NCBI RefSeq assembly: GCF_043290135.1
Contig: NC_134701.1
Location: 202,249,101 to 202,313,100 of the forward strand
Direction of reading: 5' to 3'
DNA from: Rhipicephalus microplus
Taxonomy: Eukaryota > Arthropoda > Arachnida > Ixodida > Ixodidae
Length of the DNA stretch: 64,000 nt
Positions 10,441-21,842 of the stretch are shown piece after piece. Every line of letters begins with the position of its first letter. The first letter of the stretch is position 1. Below the pieces are notes generated by a model, which searched no databases, was not told the origin of the DNA, and saw only the letters and a program-made list of their open reading frames with translations. The translations under genes and the position numbers were made by a program.

Positions 10441-13400
10441 GGGTATGATATAGCAAGGTGTGGGAGAGAGAGATTCTTAAGAGTGGGAAAACCTAGCTAA
10501 TCCAGAACGAGCTAGTGGGCCGTGAGCTGTGCTTTAAGCCAGACTGGAGCGACATCTATGTGCAAATATCTGTTTTTTTTTTCATTTCTCTGATGACATC
10601 ATCGTGGTTGTTTGTGCAAGTATGTTAACTTCGATAGCTGTTGTTAAGAACCGAGATACTAATGAAACGCGTGCTCAGTTATGCGCTCAGTACTGCGTCA
10701 TGCGGGAGTGACAACACAAAAACACGGCATGACGTGCGTCCTTAAAGTAAGACGTCTTCGAACAGCCCTACAGCCCATGTGGCACGTATGTCACATTGCC
10801 TTCTGACAATCCTCTTCCCCACAATTACCAACGTACAAAAATCTTTTACACAGAAATCTCAGAGATACGATCAGGACTCGTACGAATTATAGGGTCATAC
10901 GCATTTTTCTACATATGGTCCTGGGCAAGGCCCCTTGGCTTGCAACTTAAGGACTACGGTTGTTGCGAATCAGTTTTCATACCGCAACATTTGGTACGAA
11001 CGTGACGCGACGTACCACGCGGAGACCAACCAGCAGGTGTCGCCCGCGCGGACGGGGAACATGGGACAACCAAGCTTAGGCACGGAAGCTCAAGCGTGGT
11101 CGTGCGCGCCACGTCACCAGTACGTTGGAGTACCGGCGTAGAAGAATACTTCCTCTTACACCGTGCATAAAATACACATTATGGACACGTCGTATATAGC
11201 CTCCCAGATTGCACGCGCGAATCTTGGAGGCCATTATGCGAATTCCTTCGCTTGCACGCTTAGATTACAAATGGCGTAATATAAACATGCAGGTGCTCTC
11301 TTTCTCTCTTTAGGTAAATAAGTGCAATGACCATCACTGCTGCCGTTGTACTCTGTTTACACGTGCCTGCCACATATCGATTAAAGTGATGTCCCCGTGC
11401 AGTGTACTTTCTATGATAGGTTGACGAGCACCGAACGAGGAAGCGGGTGGTCTTAGTAGAGGAGCTAAGCCCTAAATGTAGTGCACTGTTGTTTAGGACA
11501 GGCACACTTACCAACTTGCGCTTGCGGGGGCACGGTCGTACATCTCCCTGAAAGCAGAGTTATTCAATCATACGAGTTGCGAAACTTCCTATAGGCTCAT
11601 GTATCAAAATGCGGACACGCCATTGGCCAAAAAGGCGCGAGTGTGCATATTGTGGCGTTGCCTCGTGTTTAAAAAAACAAACTAATAAACACGACGTTCA
11701 TTGTGGTGCGTTGTTGCTTCCAGTTAGCGTGACCGTTTTTTTAAATCCCACAGGATTGGCGAATCGCTCGTCCGGGTTATGACACGCAGTTCCGCAACTG
11801 GTATGGTTGAACAACTCTTCTTGAAAGTGTCTCCAGTGCTGCCGCACTAAAAATTAACAAAGGAATGAGGTTCTAAAATTGTGTGGCCTTCATCTATCGT
11901 ATGCCAGGCGCTTTTTATCACTTTTGCCACAGTACTCTGATATGTCACGAGAAAAAGCGCGCAATGCTTACAAAGGGGCTGCTAGTTCTCGCGTATCACA
12001 GCACACATGGTTCATCTATTGCATTTGTGCATGGTTCATGTATTTGCGTGCGCAAGTATGATACTCGACCTTTAAAAAGTTCCCCTTTAATCATTCAGAG
12101 ATGTTCGGTACGTTGCAGGGGCCGCGAGAAACAATATCAAGAAATGCGCCAGTTTTCATGCGTCGCGTGCTAGTTTGTCATGAATTTCTGGCGATATGAT
12201 TTTTGGATGATACGAATGCTTGTGGTAACTTCACGAGATTCGTATCCCCGAGGTTTTACTGCATCTATATTTTAATGAATACTCCTAGTCTCTGTGGCAC
12301 GTTCTGTTTTTTACTCACGCTTATTGGTTCTTGTCTTGAACTGATAAAACTTTGAACGATACACTCCAACTCTCACTAAAGAATCTCGCTTGTTGTGAAG
12401 CGAAAGTTGGCTGAACGTAGAATATGTCTTTAACAACGTGCGTCTAACAGCACATAACGTCTTTCCTCATAAAACCTAATTTAGGATCATCTTATTTAAA
12501 GTTTAACTTGAACTAGTACCCTCGACACACTCTTAGGTCATGAACTATCTTGTGTTTATGGAGCAGAAGTTCGTAAACAAAGTTATAGCTGAACATCGTG
12601 CCTTGAGAAGACAAAAAAAAACAGTGCTTAATCTTCTTCGACCAGGCAGCAAACGGTTAAACAAGTCGAGCGAAGTAAATGGGCCTGTCTGCTATTTATC
12701 GCGGCTCGCAGGACTAGACCGATTCCCTTGGGGCACACAAGTGACTTTTCGGGCTAACGTGGCACGCTCATGGTCCATTTTTCTGGTACTGCTTTTCGGT
12801 TTGAAATTGTTGGCTGACGCACTTCCGTTACCCACATCGCTTAGGGCTTACACAAATGGGCACCACCTAGCACTTTTCCCTTCATTTGATGAGACACCGC
12901 ATGTAACGTAAAGAATTGAGGACGCCTCGCTTCACGTGGCAGATCTTAGTATAGTGACCACTCTTTAAAATGCGGTGAGACACAAACACCGCGTATCAAT
13001 GCAGCAATGTGCTACAATGCTCTTGATGCTGATAACTATAGGTGTCACATGATGTGTACAGCATTAAGCAAAGGTATCACCATTTGATTTGGACAAAAGC
13101 TCACAGATTTACTTTACAGCTGTAAGGAGTGTTTTACAGGCTCGCGCAGTGAAGTGCGATATTGCACCTCATTCAAATTGCCCTTTTAAGCAATTTACGA
13201 GTGATTACTAATCATTGTTTTGTTCACGAAGTTTTAAGTAAAGCTTAAAGCAATAACAATCGTTACTATCTTCCGCGAATTCGCGTTCAATACACCAGAA
13301 GCAGACAACCCCTCAGTTGCAAAAACTCGTAGAGAATGCAGTAGAGTGTATACGTTAGTGCAGATTGTAGAGCGGAAGAACCTATCTACAACAGGAAGTT

Positions 13401-14469
13401 AAGTAGGAGCATATCAGCGCGTTCCTAAATTACACTAGCTGGTCACTAACCTCGCTGTAAAGCTGCAATGCGCACGCGCAGTTAGAGCGTTTCCGGCAGT
13501 CGGCCGAGATTCAGTTCATTTTCTGGCATCGCTAAAGCCGTCTAATGGAGTGCAGAGGACTTGCTTCCGCAAAATCACAAGGATGATTTCCGCTTCCTGA
13601 TCCGTGAAAGGCGGTGAGCGGACGTGCTGTGCATTATACACTAGCGCTATTTCAAAACAAACTAATCCCCTCTTCGCCTCGTTTAGCGGCACAGCACTTG
13701 CGATAACTCACCCTTTCCTGAGGATTGGTCTAGTACCAATGTGCTCAATTTGTCCAGAGAGTTTTTTTTCTTTTTTTCCGAAATTCAAAGTAAGTACGAA
13801 AAAATTTGGTCAAGTACGTTGAAACAGAAAACCACCATTGCTGTGTTTTTATTGAACTGATTAAAAAGTGTTTTAACAGTTAAAAAAGCAAGATATAGCA
13901 ACGGTCTAGCTAAGGTAACACTGTTCTTGAAATTTTTCTTTGCTTCTGACAATCTCTGTCAAGCCGTCCTTTCTTTAAGACATCAATGATGTATATAATG
14001 GTGAGTACACCTTGCTATTTGCGGCGAAAATAATGTTCACGAGCTCAGTTTTTTTAGACGTGCTTCCGTTCACTAAATGAATCGGGAAACTAAGGTATTC
14101 GCATTTAAAGCTTTTGTTGTGTCTCAAAAGTCAACCTCGCTCGAAATCAAGGTCCATCATGCTTGATCTCACCCCCATTCTTCGTGGCTACACAACAATC
14201 AACCATCGGAGTTTGTTGGTCTCGCTTAAACGTGTTCTTTCTCTCTCACTGCAGAGCTGTTATTGTTTGAACACACCATATATCAATGATAGAAAATGTT
14301 TGTCATCAAGCATCGACACACACTAATCGCGCCCGAGAGGTACAGATGGTTAACAAAAGGTGCAACTCCAAGTTCACCGCCCTTGCGTTTCATAGTTATC
14401 TTTCAGTGGACCTCGCTGAGTAGCAGATTAGAGCACACTATAGCTCAAGCCAACTTCTCCTTCTCTGTA
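10441..14469. other. No recognisable feature
   Basis: The longest open frame is 123 codons at 12540-12911, with no recognisable domain, signal peptide or codon bias, so it is not called. The remainder is moderately AT-rich with short frames only. No repeat shared with other parts of the window was seen. Confidence 0.45.
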
Positions 14470-14860
14470 TTCAAACCTCTTTCTCTCTCTCTCTCTGTAG
14501 TCGACGATTGTGGAAGGACTTCTTCAGCAGAAGTCTCAGCGACGCGCAAAGCGTAGCACGCTAAGCCCGCGCTCGTCGTTTCTCTCTGGGCAGCCAATTT
14601 CTCTATGGAGCTGGCGGTCTTCTTTATTTCTCTTTAGCTATTTGTCTCTTTCGCCTCTGGGCTTTTTCCTTGTTTTTTTCTTTATTTTTGTCTGATCTTT
14701 ATCTCATTTTTCTCTTTATTTGATTTTCTATCTCTATCTCTCTATCTCCTTTGCTGCCACTCTGCTTCTCTCTTTCTCATGCTCTATGTACTATCTTTTG
14801 CTCTTTCCGTTCCTCCTTTCTCTCTTCTTAGCACAACTCCTATTTACAATTTCAAGCCTT
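14470..14860. repeat. Pyrimidine-rich tract (C/T on plus strand)
   Basis: Long stretches of TCTCT, TTTCT and TATCTCTATC, interrupted at 14500-14610 by ordinary sequence. It may be the body of a pyrimidine-tailed SINE, but no clear tRNA-like head precedes it. Confidence 0.45.
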
Positions 14861-14931
14861 CTCTAAACTCTTGCCGTACGATAGTATGCAAGGATATGCT
14901 GCGTGATACTTGCATGACTTGATAGCCAAGT

Positions 14932-15287
14932 AGATGCCTAAGGGATGAGGTTTTTACCAGCAAATGAAGAAGACGATGGAGCACCTTATAATACTGTTAT
15001 GTTGGTCGGCCTTCTCAGTATTTGGAAAACGTACATGAAACTCCGCCATGCTGACATGAATGCATTGCTCATTCATGAAGATTTCCGCCAAACGATCACG
15101 AGTGTTATTGAGGAGTGTAAAATTAAAGACCGAGTTCCAGAGTTGTTCGAACAGCTTGAGCCACTTATCCGTATAATAGGATTCTAGTCACTAAGTAGCC
15201 ATTCTGCTAGTTACCTCTGTATGTACTCTTTATGCACTGTATTATTATTGTATGATGGGCAAAAGTAAGTAATAGAGAAAAAAAAGG
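14932..15287 (+). mobile_element. 5'-truncated LINE 3' fragment (LINE C) inserted in a tRNA-like SINE head
   Basis: A 356-bp insert bounded by 14-bp perfect repeats CTTGATAGCCAAGT at 14918-14931 and 15288-15301. It holds the last about 80 codons of a LINE protein, a stop at 15185-15187, a 3' UTR and an A-run (15278-15285). The repeated 14-mer contains the A box of the SINE head that resumes at 15288. A few further bases after each copy are also similar (GCCTAAGG), so partial duplication of the SINE head is a weaker alternative to a target-site duplication. Confidence 0.6.
14945..15187 (+). pseudogene. C-terminal fragment of a LINE protein
   Basis: The 80-residue frame has the pattern that, from memory, ends many tick retrotransposon proteins: a hydrophobic stretch, SIWKTYMKLRHAD, then a charged helix and a final Phe. 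No catalytic domain is included. The ATG is probably just an internal Met of the truncated frame rather than a start codon. Family assignment rests on this pattern and on the flanking 14-bp repeat, so it is moderate. Confidence 0.5.
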
Positions 15288-15480
15288 CTTGATAGCCAAG
15301 TGGGTAAGAAGCTCGCCTAAGGATTGTGAGTACGCTGGTTCGAATCCTGCTGCATCATAAGCAATCCCTCTTCACCGAATATATCCTCGTTTCCTATGGC
15401 TTACTTCTTTCTGCTTTTTATTTTTTGCTTTCCCTTTCCTTCTGACGTATCTCCTTCATTTTGTGCTTTCACCTTGCTGC
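15288..15480 (+). mobile_element. tRNA-headed SINE with pyrimidine-rich body (interrupted by LINE C)
   Basis: A box ATAGCCAAGTGGGTAAG (15291-15307) and B box GGTTCGAATCC (15337-15347) are spaced as in a tRNA, but the acceptor arms do not pair, so this is a SINE head. A C/T-rich body follows to about 15480. The 5' bases of the head are also present at 14911-14931, on the other side of LINE C. Confidence 0.6.
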
Positions 15481-18479
15481 TACATGACGAACAAATCGAC
15501 GCACGTGTTCTGAGAGCGAAGCGGAAAATGAAGAACACTACAAAAAAGAGCGCATGCTGGTTTAGCATGCGATTTTAAAGCTAAATCTTATTTACTTTTA
15601 AAATTAAAAGTAAGGAAGCTTGTAGTTGTTTTGCTAAGCGGAAACGAAAATATAAACAGTGCTTGCTTATGGAATGTGAAGTGCGGTCAGCAAATAACGG
15701 AACGATACATGCCAGTCGTGCAATTTTGTATGGTTCATGACCAACTGGGTAGCATATATTACTGTAGACTTAAAACTGACTGGAAACCCCATCCTATTTT
15801 TGTATCAACTAACGCAGTTATTTGTGCGGAGCTTGTAAGACACCTTTAAGCACAAGAGCATTTTGCTGTTTTCGATACATAGAACTATTAGGAACATGAC
15901 AAACGCTTTTTCCATTTGCAATATGCGTCTTCACTTTTTAGCAGATAGTTTCTTTATTGCCATTGACGTTCGATCATTCAAATATAAACTTATTATGCGG
16001 CGGTAACCTATCACGTCTACAACCATAATTTGTTTAAAAATAAATATTTGCAGTTACGAAAAAAAACTAATGTCCTGTTGCGAATGCTTTCATTCAATCA
16101 ATTAGATTATGTTGACGTAGATAAGGTGAAATGGCCAGTTTTATCCAAAGTCTTTTAGAGGTTTAGTATATTGGTGGGAAAGCGATTCTAGTGAACCAAT
16201 GTCAAATTATTTAGGAACGTTTGAAAATTTAGCAGGTTGGCGAGAAATCAAACACCTCATTATAAAAAATGCACGTCACTATGCTGACTGGCACACAAAA
16301 TTACTCTGCAGTGTCTTTTCTATACAATAGAAAGCTTTTGTCACACGGTCGGTTCGGTATAAGCTCGCGCCGACGTTTGATTTGAACTCATTCCCTGACT
16401 ATCTCATTTGCACCGATCAAAAGAGTCGCACTGCGCAAAGACACAATGAAATGAGACTACTTAGCCATCGGTTTTCACTGATATAAAGGTTCCTGTTATA
16501 CAAAAGAACCAGGAATATCAACAAAAGAACCAGGAATATCAACACAGATCTCCAAAAACCTAACTGCGTTCGATTGGCTAACGGGTCCACTCATCTAACA
16601 TCTTATAGTGCATTAAATGACCATTATTTGGTTAACACTGACCAGTTATTCTCAAGCCATCAAAATCAGGCCCATTTTCCTGCCATAGCAATGCCTCGCG
16701 CATGTTTAGGTCAACAAAAGGTCACAAAATAAAGCGTGTAAATTTTTTTTGTAGTGCTGTCTACGGCATGATAAAGCCGGCATAGACGTTTCCGCTAATG
16801 CTTTCACTTTTTCTCGTGCTGTGTAAGAAACTAGTGAATTCTAGAATAGCAAATGAAAGTGAGTGAAAGGAGGCAGCTCTGAAAGAGCCCATTCCTTCTA
16901 ATTCTTGGTCTGGACAAAGTGTATGCTCGCAAAGGACTCAAAAGCATAAATAAAATAAATGGAAAATGAAAAAGGAATAAACTTCTTTTCTGTTCTGATT
17001 CGATACCCTTCAGTGAAGGTATCGAATCAGAACAGCTCTAGCTTTATTAATAAAAATTCTTTGTAGTTTTGCATCAAAATGAAGGACGACATAAGAGCTC
17101 ATTTATGGATCAGAGCAAATTACCATGCATTCAATGAGCTCTGAAGATAAAGCACACGCTTGTAAATCACTATTGTGAAATTCAAAAGGCACAGCGTGTT
17201 TTATATGCAGTGAAACTTCATTGATTGGATGGTCCTTTCAAACAATAGCCCATCGAAATCTACAAAAAAATATGAGGGTTCATACTTTCATCGTCATGTT
17301 TCCCGTATTTGAGAATGTCCACTGATTAAAAAAAGGAGGCAATTTAGGCGAATAATAATTCATGAGCACAAAAACTAGAAATTTTTTTTTGGAATTGAAA
17401 TGTTCATTGTCTAGAACAAACGAGAAAGTTAAAATTAATGTTGAGGAAGCGGTATATTGGGAACATCAACAAATTTTCATTCCTTCTATCAGTCTAAGAG
17501 AGCAATCAATAATATAGCCCAGAGTGAAATTCGAACTCAGAGATTCGTAAAATTTCTAGACGCTTTTATAAGAGCCCAGTTGGAGAGCAGCGAGCAAACG
17601 TATGATTGATCAACATCATATTAGCGATGATCTGCTTGAAAAGTGTGTTTTTAAACCGGGAGTAATAAAAAAGTCACCAAAGCAAAATCTGTGAAGGGTG
17701 AAGTATTTTATCCAGTTATTTTCACGCAGAACTGCGTTCACATCAAATAGTTTATGCACATACTTATTTTTTTTTTGCTGGAGTGAAAATACATGAAAGT
17801 CTTGTGCTCATTTGTGTTATATCTGGCTTGCTGGAGAAAGGCTGTGCTTTTTAACAGTTCGGCTACTTTATTCCTGTGAATCAGGCTGCAAAACGTGTAA
17901 AATTGTTAAAAGTATTATGTTAAAAATATCCAAGATATGTCTAGCTTGGTAACAGACATGCTGAAGAAGTGAGCGTTAAAGCGTAAGCCGCAGTATTTCT
18001 GTGGTTAAGTGCAAATAAGTGTAACCTGACAATGTGTACTGCTAGCAGTTGTCATTTCCGATATATGTTAACGATGCTTTTGCTCTCCTGACTTACTTTA
18101 AAAGCGAAGCGCATCTTTGGGTACTGCGGACACTGAGTTTCCATCTACGCATTACCTATCTAGCAGCTTACGTGAAACCCTTCAATTCTCATCACACTTC
18201 ATGAGGATTCAGAACAAATGTGAGTGTGAAGTGTTCGTGGGATTTCGTTTTTAAAAATAATTTACCTTGCATTAACCAGCGAACCCCCACGTTTGTGTGC
18301 AATCATTGTCATTCTGCGATTGACCTTACTTTTTATAATCCTGAGCCTCTATACTTCTACATGGTCTTTTTTACCGTGGGTACTAGTAGCGACTATTTTC
18401 TCATATTGTTTTAGCTTGTATGTCCCGTGACTTCAGTAACCAGGCAGCCCACCTCTCACATCAATTTTGTTAAATTTGA
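15376..18479. other. AT-rich DNA without genes; small palindromes and a short duplication
   Basis: No coding signal. Small structures are an 8-bp hairpin CGCATGCT/AGCATGCG (15551-15571), a 21-bp exact tandem duplication (16502-16522, 16523-16543), and a 46-bp near-perfect palindrome (16990-17035). Confidence 0.5.
16990..17035. repeat. 46-bp near-perfect palindrome
   Basis: CTGTTCTGATTCGATACC (16990-17007) is the exact reverse complement of GGTATCGAATCAGAACAG (17018-17035). The central ten bases CTTCAGTGAA also pair almost fully. It is isolated in AT-rich DNA with no flanking poly-T run, so it is not a convincing terminator; its origin is unknown. Confidence 0.8.
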
Positions 18480-21320
18480 ACAGGAGCTACGAGTGGCTTC
18501 ATCAAAACGAACCGAGCAAAATGAAGAGTAGAATGTCATCGACTTAGTGATGTTGTGAAATAATCTTTAAATAGAGCTAGATTTATAGCACAGGTCTCTA
18601 AACAACGTTATTTAGTAATTGGTGGAACTCTGATTGTTCACGTCATTACAGACTAAGAAAAGCAGCGTGCTGAAAGCTGCTATATAACCAGTGCCTCAGA
18701 AACTGGAGCGATTATAAATACGTGACAGAAGTTTTTAAGCGAAGAGTTACCGCTGCGAAGAATAGCTATGACAGCCCACGGTTCGAGTTCCGTGCAAAGT
18801 CTGGCCACAGAAAATTACTTTTCAACTTCATTAAAGCCAGAAAAGTAATATCATCACCAATAAACATCGAATCAATAGCCTCAACGCCAAGTAAGTTGTC
18901 TACTTTTGTGCAAAATATTGCTTAAAGGCCGAAAAGCCGCTTCACGGCTGCTTCATTTTACCACTCATGGTCTCCTGTTGAAAGCGATGACATTGAAGAG
19001 GTTACAGCGTCGTAAATAGCCCAAGCAATGAAAATATTGCCCAATTCTGCTCCAGGTCCTGATAGAATAACTGCATCGGTTTTAGAAATAATCCAATAAG
19101 TATCACCTCAGGGTTTACTCGCAATGGGTAACCACTCCATTAGAAATTTGTAGATTCCGCCTGAGTGGAGAATCGCGAAAATATTTCGTTTATTAAAGGA
19201 ACTTGGACCTGGGTTTACTTTTGGTAACAATAACCTGATTTCACTCACATCTATTCTAGTAAAACTAATCGGATGAATTCTGCACAATAGGTTAGTTAAC
19301 AGGCTGGACGAAAACATATATTTCAGCCCATGCCAAATTGAATTCAGGCGTGGCTGCTCCATTTGGTGTGCCAATGTTGATTTGGAAAGCAGTATACAAT
19401 TATCTCGTTCTAATAAACATGTTGCCATCTTAGTAATTCTAGATATTTCTAGAGCTTATGACAGTGTAGAACACGTTAAACTATTGAATTTGCTTACGCA
19501 CGTAGGTTTACCAAATTATATCGTTACATGAGTTTGCTTCTTTTAAAAAAATAGAAAATTTTATTACTCTCAATCTGGCGTGTGTTCTTCAAAGTATGAA
19601 AAAAACTAGATGTCTTCTCCAAGGTACGGTACTGTCGCCATTATTATTTAATGTTTTATTGTGCACGGTTCCAGTACAGCATGACGTACAGGTGTATGTA
19701 TACGCTGCTAACATCGCGTTTTTTTTTTCCTACAGCTGCAGATATACATACCCTACATCAGATGCTACAGTTTTATATGAACGCCCTAGACGCGTGGATA
19801 GACGACATTATTCTATCATTAAACATCAGGAAAAATGCAATTATAACTTTCCCGCTTAGTGTTCTCGTGCAGATTTCCGTACTTTAGGGACAGGACGTTA
19901 TCCCAATGGTAATATCTATTAAGTACTTAGGAGTGACTTATATTGAAAACCTAAAATGCAGTCCACGTATAGAAAATATGGCAGTTAAAAGAGCATGGGC
20001 GGTTGGGATGCTTCGTAGACTCCGCAGTAAATGATCTGATTTATGTCGTGATGCGCTCGTCATGATAAATTGTTATGTATATTCGCCCATTATTAGAGTT
20101 TAGCTGTGTGTTGTTTTCTGGAGCGCCCACCTGCAAAATTTGATATAAGGAAGCACGCCTGCCTTTTCTCTTTGCAAGGTTCTAAATACTAGTAGTTCCT
20201 ACCTTCCTAAAAATATATGCATTCCCGCAAAGGAGGTCACAATGTGTTTTCTATAATGAGCCGACGTTCTTTTTTAACCAACACTGGTCTAAATTAAGGT
20301 GCCCAGAAGTCATCGTCGTAAAGACTCTCTTAGAAACATTACAAGTAAACCTTCGTGAAGTACTGGCACTAAGAAGGCCTATTCAAACAATGAAAATAAA
20401 ATTTGATAAAATATTTCCTGAGAATTGCAAACATCTTTCCAGTAGGTACTTAAATGCCATCTTGAAAGACCACCTGGAAGGATTATAATTAATGATTGTA
20501 ATAGCAACTGATGTTTCAGTTTGTCAAGAAAAGAAGGAGTTGGTATTGGATCTTCAGTGTTGGATTGGTCTTTTTTTAATTTATTTACCTGATTTTACAC
20601 GTATTTATCAAGCGTAAATACTTTAAATTCTTGTAGCAAAACGAAAATTGCCTCAACCCATAACAGATGCTATCATTGTTACCGACTGCTTGTCTGTGTG
20701 TACTTTAATAACCGCTCTATTATTTCCAATGCTGTAGAAGTGCTTTACGCCCTTGCCCCAAAACAATTACGAGCCATTCGCTTGGTGTGGATATCATGGC
20801 ATAAAGGTTTGACCCTCAATGAACTTTCAGATGCACTTGCAGTGGCCTCCCACAATTATCCCATAATTTCTATATTGCTGACAGTACATTTATTGCCGTG
20901 ACAAAAATTTGTCACATCAGATAATTTTGAGAGGTCTCGCTTGGTAACAGCTGAGCTTTCTCCTGTTAAGCACACCTGGAAAAACTGATGGTGCACTTCT
21001 AAAAAGGTGGAGATATCAGTTACGAGACTACGATGCCGAGTCCCCCCACTGAGTATTTATCTACATAGGTCTGGTCTGACACAGTCTTCCCAATACCTCC
21101 GATGCAACGAGAGTGAATCTCTGCATCATTTCTTCTTAACATGCACGTTATTTACAACTCAAAGAAAAAGACTGCAGAAGAACCCCTCCGTAGGTTGGCT
21201 TTAAATTTATCTCTTTCGGTGGACCTTTCCTTTGAAGCAACCGAACAGGGATTTAGCCTCAAGAACGTTTGCAAGGCCGTGTGAGATTTTTTGAAGGAAA
21301 CAAAACGAATAGAATGTTAA
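18480..21320 (+). mobile_element. Decayed I-like LINE (LINE D)
   Basis: Translation across frames gives a pre-RT linker (WWNSD-like near 18625, KYVTEVFKRRVTAAKNSY near 18715-18770), RT blocks (GTVLSPLLFNVLL near 19624-19662, VYVYA then NIAFF near 19690-19720, KYLGVTYIENLK near 19920), an RNase H tail (LVWISWHKGLTLNELSDAL near 20785-20835) and a C-terminal block with an HHFFLTC half-finger near 21127-21147. The catalytic YADD has become YAAN, and many stops are present, so it is inactive. RNase H places it with the I-like LINEs, but its sequence is clearly different from LINE A. The 5' limit and the 3' UTR limit (to about 21490) are not defined. Confidence 0.8.
19590..19880 (+). pseudogene. 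RT palm remnant of LINE D with lost catalytic residues
   Basis: Two overlapping frames (19596-19859 and 19651-19887) together cover the palm: the turn GTVLSPLLFNVLL, then VQVYVYAANIAFF where YADD is expected, then a helix LQFYMNALDAWIDDIILSLNI. Both catalytic Asp are replaced (Ala and Asn). A T-run at 19721-19730 is where the frame slips. Confidence 0.75.
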
Positions 21321-21498
21321 GCTTAGGCATGAATTCACTTTATTTCTAACCATATTAGTTTGCTGGGTTTTTCTTCTTTATTACCCCTATTTATTCCATG
21401 TCTAATCCATTGCTTACCGAACTATTCTTCGACAAAACATTCCTATCTAAACGTTCTGTCTGGTAAAATAATTCCATTTTAAAGATAGGTACCGTTCG

Positions 21499-21577
21499 TT
21501 TCACGGCCGACCCCCCGTGGTGGGTTGCGCCAGGACGGACCAGATGTTGGAAATCTGGTCCGGCTCGACGGACCAGA
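21499..21577. repeat. Unusual upstream flank of the BEL element
   Basis: 21499-21536 is identical to 27342-27379, which directly abuts the 3' LTR. 21534-21554 is a 21-bp sequence repeated exactly at 21567-21587, so the first ten bases of the LTR (TGTTGGAAAT) occur twice. Within it GGACCAGA and TCTGGTCC form an 8-bp hairpin (21537-21561). No simple 4-6 bp target-site duplication is visible next to the LTRs. Confidence 0.85.
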
Positions 21578-21743
21578 TGTTGGAAATTGTTTGAACCTCC
21601 CGCGCGAATAGCGCGCGCACCAAGAGACGGAGAACGAGAGGAAGAGGAAGAGACCAGCCGAAATAGAACACGCTCTTTTACCATGGATGCTGGCGTTTGC
21701 GTCTCCTTCATTTGGTGCCTTTAAACTCCGAAGCGTGGTTTTC
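21578..21743 (+). repeat. 5' LTR of the BEL/Pao element
   Basis: 166 bp beginning TGTTGGAAATTG and ending GTGGTTTTC. It is identical by eye to 27180-27345. The boundaries are where the two copies diverge. The canonical terminal CA is not evident, since the bases after the shared end differ (CC versus AC). Confidence 0.9.
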
Positions 21744-21755
21744 CCACATCGATTT

Positions 21756-21772
21756 TGGTGCCGACGACCCGG
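21756..21772 (+). other. Primer-binding site of the BEL/Pao element
   Basis: TGGTGCCGACGACCCGG lies 12 bases after the 5' LTR, starts with the TGG expected opposite a tRNA 3' CCA end, and has the position and base composition of a reverse-transcription primer site. The primer tRNA is not identified. Confidence 0.65.
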
Positions 21773-21842
21773 GAATCAAGCCTACAACGACCCGAGCCTT
21801 TCATTCCTGGTGTGGGTGAGCTGCGCTGCGAGCTAGACCGAC

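Noticed and set aside
12540..12911. 123-codon open frame
   Set aside because: No recognisable domain or repeat relation, and no promoter or splice context; similar lengths arise by chance in this window.
15288..15360. Functional tRNA gene
   Set aside because: A and B boxes are good, but acceptor arms do not pair and the head is followed by a SINE-like pyrimidine-rich body.
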